Shown one piece after another: positions 1 through 10,292 of a stretch of 64,000 bases of DNA. The stretch's first letter is position 1, and each line of letters starts with the position of its first letter. The notes below the pieces were generated by a model. That model had not been told where the DNA came from and searched no databases. It worked only from the letters and a program-made list of their open reading frames with translations. The translations under genes and the position numbers were made by a program. Source of the DNA: Taxillus chinensis (lineage: Eukaryota; Streptophyta; Magnoliopsida; Santalales; Loranthaceae); NCBI GenBank assembly GCA_023512835.1, contig CM042090.1:52129365-52193364 (forward strand). Reading direction: 5' to 3'.

Positions 1-2246
1 AGTTTAATAACACCAGACAAGGAAGAACATAAATAACATCACTTCTAACACTCTTCCTCATCCTCACACCACAGTTACTATACCAATACACCATGTCTCA
101 TCCTTCTCTACGCATATGTGTCGCAACACCCACACGTAGCAACTCCGCTATATACCTTTACCACTTATGCAATACATACAACAACACAATGCCACATTTT
201 CTGCACATTCTCAACAAATGCAATGAAGCACAACACTCCTGACGAGTAAAACGTACCAATTTTTACACCTTCTCCTCAAGATACAGACCAAAGGAATGGC
301 CCTACCATGCAAAAGCACACCCGCAGCCCCTAGAGAAATGTTTTCCAGATGTGGGTAAAAAGCCCGAACAAGGCCTGCCAAATCTCACTTGCTTACCTCT
401 TTTTACTAATTGGATGCATCGGGCATGACCCTTGAAACCCACTCACAGCCGATAGTTGAGCTCCAGAGCACTTCACATTTTACACGTGTGCATCCCCATT
501 TCATAACATGTTCTAAGAACATCACTCATGGTCTTTCACACTCGACAAACATGACACATGGCCACTGCTTGACCATCTGAGAACCCAGAACACCTATATA
601 GTTACTAACCAGAACTTGCAACGACCACTCTAGCCAACAAGATAACACTTCGAGGACTCTAAAAGCAGGCTATACTAGCTGTGTTTTCCCCTCAACCACA
701 ACGCTTGGAAAAGAAAGGTAACCATAGGAATATCTCTTTCAAGTAGTACTCCAACACACACCTCTATCCGCTGAAGAACATATTTCTATTAATCAAGGTT
801 GCCAAGGAGGTGTCACACAATAACCCACAAGCCATCACTTCACACCTCAAGCTCTACTAGTTAGCCAATCTAAATATCCTCCCACTGGCAAAAGGTAGCC
901 TACAAGATTTGGTTACTCTGATTATCAACACGTGCCAAAGTTGAATACCATTCACATATAAAATCAACACCCATATATATTCATTAGTTACTTATTATTC
1001 TTCTAGCGTTATAAATCTATATGTACTCTTTTTACTCATTCATTTCCTAACAGGTCACCAACCACATCTATTCGAAATGCTAACTCAAACGGGACATGAT
1101 AAAGTCCACCCTACCTCACATAACTAGTACGACACTCAACCGACAACCCACCAAAGGGGCACGATACCACCAATGAAGTTCCGTCTTGCTCTTCTACGGG
1201 CCTCACTAGCTAGTCCTCCAAAGATCACTCCCAGTCCTACGAAACAGATCGTACGAAGACGTCCTACTTTTCCACAGAGGCGACACCAGATCGCTTCTTG
1301 GCATACTCTCTTTTACAATGTCCCGGTTGTCCACAGCAAGCGCAATCTTTTGAGAAACAGGACTCAAACGGGAGTGTTGAGGGCTGACAGCTCTCGGCGT
1401 ACCTCGCTCTTGATCAGTTGTCGAATCGCATCCCTCACCTCTGGAATAAGCGAGCTCAAGACGCCAACCTCTGCCGTGATTAGTCTATCACCTTCAGCCT
1501 GCAGCTCTCTCACTTGCCCAACCTGGGTCGCGGCCTCCTCTCGTTACCTCAATAGTCGCACGGCTTATAGTTTCCGAAACATTGGTTAAGTGAAAAGGTA
1601 GCGCTCCGGTTAACACTAAATGATCTCAACAATCGCGAGACCGCTACCGACTAAGCAGCTTAAGCTATAACACGCATTATTACCACACAAGTCCATAGGT
1701 TCACATTTCACAGACTATACAAATTTACACTCCATTGCATTGCTCATAACAATGCTTATTTCACACAGTACCAAACAAATCACATGCTCAATCATTCACA
1801 GAACACCAACATTATTACATATTCAATTTAATGTATTTATTTATTTACTTATTTATTTATTATTATTATTTTATTTTATTTTGTTAACATTTCAGAAGCC
1901 ACAAGTTTCCAAGCACACAGTTTCAATTCTGCAATTTCTTTTCCTTGCTTTCATGTTCAAATTACCACAAAAGATCAGAGTTACATAGATTAACACTTTA
2001 TCACGTTATTCATGCTTTCCTACCACATATACAGCTTAATCACAGTTTGCACACAATCACACATGAACAACATATGCAACTAGTGCCCTAATGCCAATGT
2101 ATGCAAATCCTACCTCAGGTCTGGCCTACCCCAAGTATACCGTAGAGGCTCAAAGAGGACCGTGTTGATCAGGCACGTCCCTCCAGGTTCCTCTAAAGGA
2201 CTCAAGATAACCAGATCCGCCCACTACCCTAGGCCAACTAGACCAT
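1..2246 (-). mobile_element. Element L: interior of a mostly non-coding chromovirus-derived element (left-pointing, continues beyond the window)
   Basis: This block lies inside the PBS and 5' LTR at 2247-4253, so it is the 5' interior of an element running off the left edge. It has no long gag-pol frame. It aligns by eye with about 62040-64000 of element E, for example the shared phrases around 380-480 and 62100-62170, and around 1390-1590 and 63270-63490. The only protein-like trace is a short gag N-terminus on the minus strand (separate entry). The conserved but non-coding interior, bounded by normal LTR and PBS, is what is expected of a non-autonomous LARD-like derivative mobilised by a related autonomous element. 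That dependence is inferred. Confidence 0.7.
1371..1590 (-). pseudogene. Remnant of the gag N-terminus in element L
   Basis: Minus-strand translation over about 1375-1560 gives a short helical stretch with GQVRELQ followed by IRQLIKSEVRREL. Element E has the same stretch at about 63260-63420 (GQVGELQ, then EIRQLIKSEVRREL), and complete element C has a comparable segment (LREGLRKEVWEEVRREM) just after its gag start near 51658. The frame has a stop a few codons upstream and ends soon downstream, so no complete Gag can be made. Possibly the RNA is kept because it carries packaging or dimerisation signals overlapping the gag start, but that is inference. The plus-strand ORF over the same bases is a shadow. 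Confidence 0.5.
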
Positions 2247-2258
2247 GCTCTGATACCA
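2247..2258 (-). promoter_or_regulatory. Primer-binding site of element L (initiator tRNA-Met)
   Basis: The minus strand reads TGGTATCAGAGC three bases from the LTR edge. This is the standard plant PBS complementary to the 3' end of initiator tRNA-Met and fixes the adjoining LTR as a 5' LTR of a left-pointing element. Confidence 0.9.
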
Positions 2259-2725
2259 TATTGTCACGCCCCGGATTTCCAACCCGAGGAGACCGGAACA
2301 TGACCCTCCCTTTACCCGGGTTTGGATAAAGGGGTATGATACAACATACACTTCACACTTTATTTTCAGAGACAAAATCATATATTTATTGAGTCTAAAC
2401 ATAACAAATGTATCCAAAACATGGTTTTATCACATTAAACTCCACCTTACAATATCTCCCCACTGGGGTTACATCAACTCCCACAAAATAACATAAATGA
2501 AAGACAGTAAAGTAAATAGGGTCTTCCACCTTGGCGTCCCACCTAATGCCTATATGTTCCTGAAAGAAAACACAACATAGAGGGAGGGGTGAGCAACCAC
2601 AGCTCAGTAGGGATCATGTCTCCCAACCCATCCCATGCTCCTAGCATCTACATGAGGGTGTGTACAGGTGCAGTGTAGTGATAATAAGATATAAATAGGT
2701 TGTGTTCCATAATCACACGGCACAC

Positions 2726-2955
2726 ACATAGCCACAGCCATACAGGCTTAGCCATATAGGCTAACATATCCACAGCCACTCAGGATTAGCCACACGGGCT
2801 AACATATCCACAGCCTCTCAGGCTTAGCCACACGGGCTAACATATCCACGGCCATATAGGCTTAGCCACACGGGCTAACATATCCACAGCCATATAGGCT
2901 TAGCCACATGGGCTAACATATCCACAGCCTCTCAGGCTTAGCCACATGGGCTAAC
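2726..2955 (-). repeat. 38-bp tandem repeat in the LTR of L
   Basis: About 5.7 copies of a 38-bp unit containing AGGCTTAGCC and GGGCTAACATATCCACAG; the ACATATCC word recurs near 2764, 2802, 2840, 2878 and 2916. The position corresponds to the different 25-26 bp arrays in the LTRs of A, C and E, so this LTR segment seems prone to array turnover. Confidence 0.85.
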
Positions 2956-3609
2956 AGTTCTAGTCCCGGGCTTGCACAGCCACCGGGTTCCATAAACACA
3001 GCATACAAGGTCACATAGGCATTAAACCAAACACGTAGCATACACACTTTCACAGGTATAATACCAAACACTTAGTTTGCACAGCCCATCAGGCATAAAA
3101 TCAAACACTTGACATGCAGAGTCTCACAGGTATTTTACCAAACGCTTAACATGCATACATTCACAAACCCACAAACCCAGCCACACAGGCATATTATCAA
3201 ACACATACTAGGCATATTCACACAGACATATTCACACAGGCATTTTATCGAACACTTGATATGCACTCACCATCCAACACCAAAATACATCAAAAACCGC
3301 CATTGAAGGCCAACATTCATATAGGAGGTCACACCTATATGAATTTACATATAAATAATATAGCAATAGCAATAGAAACTCGATAAATCCTCTACACGGG
3401 GCCTAACCCTGGAACGGACCAGGTGAGACAGAACCCCTACCTTAAAGAAGATCCTCCTTGCTCCCGCGCTAGACGCCGTCCTCCCCACGCAAGACGCTCC
3501 GGCAGCAACCGGCAGTTCTCCTCTTTTCCCACTCTCTAGCTCTTTCTCTCTCTCCACGACGGCTGCAGTGGCTGAAAAACCCCTAACCCTAGAACAAGGA
3601 GTCTCCTCA

Positions 3610-3690
3610 TCCTTATATAGACCTCCCACTATCAAAACGACGTAGTTTTAATTAAGTGAAACCCAGGATCAAAACGACGTAGTTTTGATT
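3610..3690 (-). promoter_or_regulatory. Core promoter of the L LTR: TATA box and paired ACGT palindromes
   Basis: On the minus strand a TATATAAGG-type TATA box (3612-3620) is preceded by two imperfect palindromes at 3631-3650 and 3668-3689, each with arms ATCAAAAC and GTTTTGAT around a GACGTA core. ACGT cores are typical bZIP targets. The same arrangement occurs in the LTRs of A, C and E and, once, in B. The leader begins shortly after the TATA box and is followed by a CT-rich tract. Confidence 0.65.
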
Positions 3691-3799
3691 ACACAAGCTA
3701 CCACCTTCTCGCTTCCATACACGCCAAAATATCAATAATTCCAACATGGTCCTTTGGGGAAAAATCATTAGAATGACAAAACCAAGGTAACCATGCAAA

Positions 3800-3950
3800 A
3801 ACATGCCTGCACGCCAATTTGAACGCCAATTCCCCAATTGGCGTGCAGCTCCAAATGCACTCAAACTTCACCCCAAGCCTCCTTGCATCTTGTAGAGGTC
3901 TGAGAAGCAAAAATATGGTTGCACGTGAAATGGGTGAATTCACGTGCAGC
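3800..3950 (-). promoter_or_regulatory. Two hairpin palindromes in the L LTR upstream region
   Basis: One hairpin near 3822-3846 pairs ACGCCAATT with AATTGGCGT across CCCC. A second at 3919-3948 pairs GCACGTGAA with TTCACGTGC and contains two CACGTG G-boxes. Equivalent hairpins occur in every chromovirus LTR of the window, in the LTR of B, and upstream of the third ORF of B. Confidence 0.6.
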
Positions 3951-4259
3951 TCCAAATGCTCTGAAATTTCTGTGGTAGGTAAAGGACCTCATTCTAAGAA
4001 ACTTTTGTTCTTGCACGCCAATTGTTTGAGGCCATCTACCCTAACAAAAGTGAGCTCCAAGATCAGCCAAAACAGCTTAAAATCGCCTGTATACGCACAA
4101 CATCTTCCTAGGGCATAAAGGTACGTTATCACTTGTCACATGCACCTCCCAAAAGTCCCCTCTTGGGCTTATCTCTTACCTCAAACTTGTGCACCAACAT
4201 CCAAGGTGTTTGTGGTTAACTTCTTACACACGGGTTACACACGGGTCATTACATCTCTG

Positions 4260-4761
4260 AGATAGCCCAGCCTATACCCGTCACAAGAATTTTGTCCGCT
4301 TTGGCCAACCAGTCTTGGGCCTCGCCCTCATGGCCTGCTCTGCACGGTTTTGTCTTTGGGCCTCGCCCAAAACGCGTCCCTGTGAGGTGAGGTATCCATC
4401 CCCTCCTATAAGGCGGACTTTGTTCTCCTCACCAAGCAATGTGGGACTAACACCCACTCATGGGTTGTTACAATCCACCCCCCTTAGGAGGCCCACGTCC
4501 CCGTGGGACCATGGCACACCGCTCCGGGTCTGGCTCTCATACCATCCAAGATAGCCCAGCCGATACCCGTCACAAGAATTTTGTCCGCTTTGGCCAACCA
4601 GTCTTGGGCCTCGCCCTCATGGCCTGCTCCGCACGGTTTTATCTTTGGGCCTCGCCCAAAACGCGTCCCTGTGAGGTGAGGTATCCGTCCCCTCCTATAA
4701 GGCAGACTTTGTTCTCCTCACCAAGCAATGTGGGACTAACACCCACTCATGGGTTATTACA
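4260..4761 (-). mobile_element. TRIM1, a miniature LTR retrotransposon with 213-bp LTRs
   Basis: Two direct repeats of equal length (4260-4472 and 4549-4761) flank a 76-bp core. On the minus strand each starts TGTAA(T/C)AACCCATGAG and ends GGGCTATCT. Next to one lies a PBS-like TGGTATGAGAGC (one mismatch to the initiator tRNA-Met site), and next to the other a polypurine tract AAGGGGGGTGGAT. There is no coding capacity. The LTR carries the GTCCCACATTGCTTGGTGAG-type motif common in plant TRIMs. The flanks CTCTG and TGAGG do not match, so the element has lost one flank: on its right is the pol of A, on its left the LTR of L. Confidence 0.85.
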
Positions 4762-6040
4762 TGAGGTGATGAGGGAGTTTCACCAGTCTAGAGTTGCTGT
4801 GCATCCAGGGGGTACGAAGATGTACCATGCGCTTCGGGCACATTTTTGGTGGCCCGGGATGAAACGCGATGTGGTTGCCTTTGTTTCGCGGTGCCTCACA
4901 TGTCAGCAGGTGAAGGCTGAGCATCAGCGGCCGGCGGGCATGTTACAGCCCTTGCCCATAGCGGAGTGGAAGTGGGACCGCATAGCGATGGATTTTGTGA
5001 CTGGTCTTCCACCCACCACAGGGCGGAAAGGTATGATTTGGGTGATTGTGGATCGACTCACAAAGTCGGCCCATTTCCTAGCTGTTCGTGAGCGGGACTC
5101 CATTGGGACCTTGAGTTAGCTGTACATGAACGAGATTGTGAGACTGCATGGAGTACCATCAACGGTTGTCTCTGACCGGGATTCGAGGTTCACTTCCCGT
5201 TCATCGGCAGGTTTGCAGGAGGCTATGGGGACCAAGCTTTACTTGAGTACAGCATTTCACCCTGAGACTGACGGTCAGACAGAGAGGACGAATCAGACGT
5301 TGGAGGACATGTTACGGGCCTGTGTGTTAGATTTTGGGGGTTCGTGGGCAACTCACCTTCCTTTGGTGGAGTTTGCCTACAATAACAGTTTTCAGGCGTC
5401 CATTGGGATGGCTCCTTTTGAGGCATTGTATGGCAGACCCTGCCGATCACCGTTGTGTTAGACTGAGGTCGGCGAAGCCGCTCTCCTGGGACCACAGATG
5501 GTTCAAGAGGCTACCGAGAAGGTTAAGTTGATTCGTCAGCGTTTGTTATCAGCTCAGAGTCGGTAGAAATCTTATGCAGATCAGCGGCGGTGACCTTTGG
5601 AGTTTTCTGTTGGTAATCATGTGTTTCTTCGTGTTTCTCCACGTCGTGGACATCGACAGTTTTGGCGAGGTTCCAACCTATCTCCGCGGTTTATTGGTCC
5701 TTTTGAGATTCTGGATCGTGTGGGGCCTGTGGCCTACCGGTTAGCGTTACCACCGCGGTTGAGTCGAGTGCACAACGTGTTTCACGTGTCCCAGTTGCGG
5801 AAGTATCACCCTGACCCTACTCATGTGATCGATTAGGGGACATTAGACATTGAGGATGACATGTCCGTTGTTGAGGCCCCTATCCGTATCCTAGATCGGC
5901 GAGAGAAGCTTTTGCGTGGTCGTGCTATTCCTTTGGTTCGCGTGTTGTGGCAGCACCGTGGCATTGAGGAGGAGACATGGGAATGTGAGTCCGTGATGCG
6001 TGAGCAGCACCCAGACTTGTTCGAGGACGAACAATCTTAA
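4762..6040 (+). pseudogene. pol: Integrase and chromodomain remnant of chromovirus A
   Basis: This is the 3' part of a Ty3/gypsy polyprotein starting abruptly at the TRIM1 edge. It keeps the HHCC zinc domain of integrase ([10 protein letters not shown] to CLTCQQVK, about 4785-4915), the catalytic core with D in MDFVTG, D in VSDRDSRF and E in DGQTERTNQ, the [10 protein letters not shown] segment, and a C-terminal chromodomain-like end (PIRIL, then VLWQHRG and ETWE, finishing EDEQS). Chromodomain integrases target related elements to heterochromatin. In-frame stops occur at 5117-5119, 5459-5461, 5564-5566, 5591-5593 and 5834-5836; several match a W, Q or R codon in element C with one C-to-T or G-to-A change. 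Gag, PR, RT and RNase H are missing, so it is dead. Confidence 0.92.
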
Positions 6041-6366
6041 GCGTGGGAGGTGGATGTTGGCCAAGGGATAGTGATGTGTTTTCTTGTATTAGTTGTGTAT
6101 GATTTGGTGTATTTGTTTTGTCTTTTAGACATGTGTTCATATTTGTGATTTTTTTGAGATGTGTATTTGTGACATGCGAACATGTGTTATATGCATTATT
6201 GTGGTTATGGATTATGGTGGTACCTTGTTATTTGCCGTTATATGCTGTGCGCGGTGTATGACCAATTTGGGTGTTGTGGCTTGCCGGGTGGCAAATGGGT
6301 AGCTTGTGTTTGTTTTCCTCGTATGTCATTTCTTTTCGAGGACGAAAAGTCTTAAGGGGGAGAGGA
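6041..6366 (+). promoter_or_regulatory. 3' untranslated region and polypurine tract of element A
   Basis: The pol stop is followed by the purine-rich AAGCGTGGGAGGTGGAT (6039-6055), just after the hairpin TTGTTCG/CGAACAA at the pol end. About 300 bp later a similar unit recurs: hairpin TTTTCG-AGGA-CGAAAA (6333-6348), TCTTAA, then the functional PPT AAGGGGGAGAGGA ending at 6366, directly against the 3' LTR. The duplicated hairpin-plus-purine module suggests the PPT position was shifted by duplication; the upstream copy looks decayed. Confidence 0.75.
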
Positions 6367-8228
6367 TGTAATGACCAGTGTGTAAGAAGTTAACCACAAA
6401 CACCTTGGATGTTGGTGCACAAGTTTGAGGTAAGAGATGAGCCCAAGAGGGGACTTTTGGGAGGTGCATGTGACAAGTGATAATGTACCTTTATGCCCTA
6501 GGAAGATGCTATGCGTTTACAGGCGGTTTTAAGCTGTTTTGGCTGATCTTGGAGCTCACTTTTGACCTAGTAGATGGCCTCAAACAATTGGCGTGCAAGA
6601 ACAAAAGTTTCTTAGAATGAGGTCCTCTATCTACCACAGAAATTTCAGAGCATTTGGAGCTGCACGTGAATTCACCCATTTCACGTGCAAGCATATTTTT
6701 GCTTCCTAGACCTCTACAAGATGCAAGGAGGCTTGGGGTGAAGTTTGAGTGCATTTGGAGCCGCACGTCAATTGGGGGAATTGGCGTTCAAATTGGCATG
6801 CAAGCATGTTTTTGCATGGTTATTTTGGTTTTGTCATTCTAATCATCTTTTCCCAAAGGACCATGTTGGAATTGTGAATATTTTGGTGTGTATGGATGTG
6901 GGAAGGTCATAGCTTGTTCCATCAAAACTACGTCGTTTTGACGCCGGATTCACTTAATCAAAACTACGTCGTTTTGATGTTGTGTTGTCTATATAAGGAG
7001 GAGAAGCCCCTCTGTTTTAGGTTTAGGGTTTGTTGCTCCACCAGCCATCGCAGAGAGAGAGAGAGGGAAGGAGAGCTCCTGGTTGCTTGCCGGGCGTCTT
7101 GCGTGGGTGGTCGGTGTCTTGTGGGCGGACAGCGTTCGGCGTGGGAACGATTGCGGTGTTGTTGCCTTTTACTTGAGGTAGGGGTTCTGTTCTTCCTAAA
7201 TCCTCCTCTGTCCTAGGGTTCTAAGGCAAACTATGGATTATAACTGTTTATATATACATATGTAATCCATATAGGTGTGATCTCCTATATGGATGTTGGC
7301 CTTCAGTGGCATTTTGGTGTGATTCTGTTGTTACATGCTATATGTTCGATGAAATGCCTGTGTGAACATAGCTGTGTGTATATGCCCATTACGTGTTTGG
7401 TAATATGTCTGTGTGGCTGGACTTGTGATTTGGTGTATGTATGCATGCTGGGTGTTTGTTCTATTGCCTGAATGGCTGGGTTTGTGCCCTTGTGAATGGG
7501 TGCACACCAAGTGTTTGGTTTTATGCTTGAGTGACCGTGGTGTGTGTTGTGTGCATGACTGTGGTATCTGGCCTGAAGAGGCGGTTAAACTACTTTGCCT
7601 GAGAGGCGGTTAAACCAGTGGCCTGAAGAGGCGGTTAAACCAGTGGCCTGAAGAGGTGGTTAAACTACTTTGCCTGAGAGGCGGTTAAATCAGTGGCCTG
7701 AAGAGGCGGTTAAATTACTTCCTTGAGATGTGGTTTGTTAGCCAGTGTGGCTGGGGCTGGGGTTACGCCCACTTGTGTAGAATGTTTTATTTTCTTTTTC
7801 CTAATTCTGTCACGTCACTACACCTGTGCACATGCATGTAGCCATTAGGAGCATGGGAAGGGTTGGGGAGACTTGATCCCTACTGAGCTGTGGTTGCTCA
7901 CCCCTCCTACTGTGTTTGCTTGTTTTCCAGGGACTTACAGGCGTTAGGTGGATACACCAAGGTGGAAGACCATATTTATTTTACTCTCTTCCATTTATGT
8001 TTTGTTTTTTTTATGGGAATTTATGTAACCCCAGTGGGGATGGGATTGGAAAGGATTTTGCTGTAATAAACTGGTTTGGATTGCTTTTATGAACATTACT
8101 TTCTTGAATGTGTTGTGGATGTTTAAAATGTTAAATTCTTGGTTTGTATCCTAACCCCTTTGCCCTCCGTGTGGGTAAAAGGGGAGTCACGTACCGGTTT
8201 CCTCGGGTTGGAAATCCGGGGCGTGACA
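6367..8228 (+). repeat. 3' LTR of chromovirus A (1862 bp)
   Basis: Begins TGTAATGACC immediately after the PPT and ends GGGGCGTGACA. It is the same subfamily as the LTRs of C (1861 and 1865 bp). Inside are a G-box hairpin at 6661-6689, an AATT-centred hairpin near 6764-6788, ACGT palindromes at 6921-6941 and 6957-6979, a TATATAAG box at 6991-6998, a GA-rich tract near 7050-7070, and six copies of a 25-26 bp array (GAGGCGGTTAAA) at 7571-7732. The matching 5' LTR is absent. Confidence 0.9.
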
Positions 8229-10228
8229 AACTCGTTGAGAACCTAAATCATCTTACACGTGGATCACGCGGATATGTGGATATAACTTTAACTGCACTTG
8301 GGAACTCGCGAAGACACTTATGTTTTGTTGGATCAAGCCCAGAATTTGGATAATGCTGATAAAGCCTTATGTAATTTGATTTGAGATCTTTTGTGTTTCT
8401 TTGATCGTTGCAGAAGATATGTTATTAATCCGGAGATACACTCGTGAGAGCAAGGCTAAGGACAGGATACATAATCCTGATCCGGACAAGTGTGAGTGTC
8501 GTCAAACACTTGGTAAATAACCAAGTCACCAATACATACGGAATAAGGAACCTTCGTGCGGACTAAGAACTTAAAGGCTACGGATTACGGAATTTGTTCC
8601 TAATGCCTCAAACAGACTAAGTCAAAATGATGCGGAGTAAGAGTCTTGGTCTATAAGGTCGCACGAAGTAAAAGGTTTGACATTGAGTTAAAAAGTTAAG
8701 TCTTCCCCTCAAGCGAACTAAAGTAAAGAAGACACGGAGTAAGGCATCCGAGTCTTTCATACATACGGAGTAAGGAAGTATTGATGCGGAATAAGGACCC
8801 GAGTCTTTATTCACACGGAGTAAGGAAACTAGATGCGGAGTAAGGAATCCGGACCACTCATACATGCGGAGTAAGGATGCGCTAGTACGGAGTAAGCCAT
8901 CCGATCCTTTAAACTCATACTGAGTAAGGAACTTACATACGGAGTAAAGAACTTACATGCGGAATAAGGAAGCTCTGATACGGAATAAGCACTCCGACCT
9001 TCTCATTCACACGGAGTAAGGAAGCGCTGACACGGACTAAGGATTCCAGTACCAAATAGATACGGAGTAAGCAACCACTGACACGGAGTAAGGTTCTGAG
9101 CCTCATTAGCAACGGAGTAAGGAAAATTACACCGGACCAAGAAGATGCTACTTCAAACTACCGCATTTAAAGTTATCAGCTCGTGGTGTCCCGATGTAAG
9201 ACAAACTCGTTGAGAACCTGAAGAATCTTACACGTGGATCACCCGGATATGTGGACACAACCTTAATTATACTTGGGAACTCACAAAGACACTTATACTC
9301 TTCAAACCCAAGATCTTGAGCTCCACAAACCGCAGCAGTCAAGGCAAAGAGATTTCCGAGGAATAGTTAGTGCTGAATGCATTCCGGAACTACAAGTTCC
9401 AAGGTTGTCTCTTAGGAATGTTTGTATAAATATTCATACTTGTACATTTGTGTGGGTGAGCGAACGAGCCTGAATTAGCCCTGTGTATGCACAAGAGCTC
9501 AAAGATATAATCTAGGCTAGTGTGTGAATCCCTTTGTAAACAGAGTGTAAGAGAATCTTGCTTCTATTTTGTTGTAATTATCTCTTGATAATAAAACAAA
9601 ATATTTCCACTATCTGGTTATCTTCCGCAGTGATTCTATCACTTAACTGGATAAGGGTTTGTGTCAAAAGAGAATAAAAGAGTTTCGATAAGAGCCTATT
9701 CACCCCCCTCTAGGCTCCAAGGGACCATCATGTTTTATAGACCCAAGATCTTGAGCTCCACCTCCGTAGCAATCAAGGCAGAGAGATTTCCGAGGAACAG
9801 TCAATGTTGCACATTGCTCGGAAGAACAAGTTCCAAGGATGTTTCTAATGGATGGCTATATATATTAACACTTGTATAGTTTCATACATGAATGCGCATG
9901 TGCGTACATGAAAAAGATAATATAAAGATTATACTGGCTAGTGTGCGCATACATGTACAAGAGCTCTTAGAGATTAAATTGGCTAGTCTGTGAGTAATTG
10001 TAAACAGAGTGTAAGAGAATTGTTCAGTAGATTGAAAAGCTTCATTAGCTTTAATCTGCTATATTTTGTTATAATTATCTTTTAATAATAAAATAGAATA
10101 CTTCCACTATCTGCTATCTTCTATACTGATTTTATCATTTACCCAGGATAAATGTTGCGCTAGAGAGAAAGAAGAGTTTTCGATTAGAGCCTATTCACCC
10201 CCCCCCCCCTCTAGGCTCCCAAGGACCA
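8229..10228 (+). repeat. Composite copia-type LTR of element P with internal duplications
   Basis: The right edge is set by CTAGGCTCCCAAGGACCA at 10228 followed by a PBS. A likely start TGTTGGATCAAGCC lies at 8325. Two duplications are visible. A 115-bp piece (AAACTCGTTGAGAACCT onward) occurs at 8229-8343 and 9200-9310. A roughly 440-500 bp 3' half, recognisable by CCCAAGATCTTGAGCTCCAC and ending in the CACCCCCCTCTAGGCTCC segment, occurs at about 9300-9730 and again at 9731-10228. The middle is an array of ACGGAGTAAGG words. Only the 8229 copy abuts the LTR of A, so A probably inserted in or beside this LTR. Confidence 0.65.
8490..9135 (+). repeat. Array of dispersed ACGGAGTAAGGA words
   Basis: At least 17 copies of a 10-12 base word with core CGGA(G/A)TAAGG, often preceded by CATA, GATG or CACA, spaced irregularly at about 15-60 bases. 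Examples: 8763, 8815, 8835, 8864, 8940, 9010, 9060, 9080. The irregular spacing differs from a simple satellite. Confidence 0.8.
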
Positions 10229-10233
10229 AAAAG

Positions 10234-10245
10234 TGGTATCAGAGC
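10234..10245 (+). promoter_or_regulatory. Primer-binding site of copia element P
   Basis: TGGTATCAGAGC, the initiator tRNA-Met site, five bases after the LTR end at 10228. It fixes P as right-pointing. Confidence 0.9.
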
Positions 10246-10292
10246 GAGTTCTACCTACTCAAAGTATAGATCCCACTCTTTCTCTCTCAACA

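Larger units (their letters stand above)
2262..4253 (-). repeat. 5' LTR of element L (1992 bp)
   Basis: The LTR runs from TGTCACGCCCC at 2262 to GGTCATTACA ending at 4253; on the element's own strand it begins TGTAATGACC and ends GGGGCGTGACA. It belongs with the LTR of E (both have AACCCGAGGAGACCGGAAC after the first 20 bases) rather than with those of A and C. It contains a 38-bp tandem array, two ACGT palindromes next to a TATA box, and two G-box or related hairpins (separate entries). A short duplication of the terminal ACACGGGT motif is seen at 4227-4246. Its outer flank is only six bases from TRIM1. Confidence 0.9.

Noticed and set aside
1173..1589. 138-codon plus ORF
   Set aside because: It lies opposite the gag N-terminal remnant of L and has no recognisable domain; the minus strand explains the conservation.
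2700..2960. CRISPR-like array from the 38-bp repeats
   Set aside because: Units are directly tandem without unique spacers, and the context is a plant LTR.
4460..5119. 219-codon plus ORF running from TRIM1 into integrase
   Set aside because: The first 100 codons are translated TRIM LTR; only the part after 4762 is integrase. It is an accidental fusion frame.
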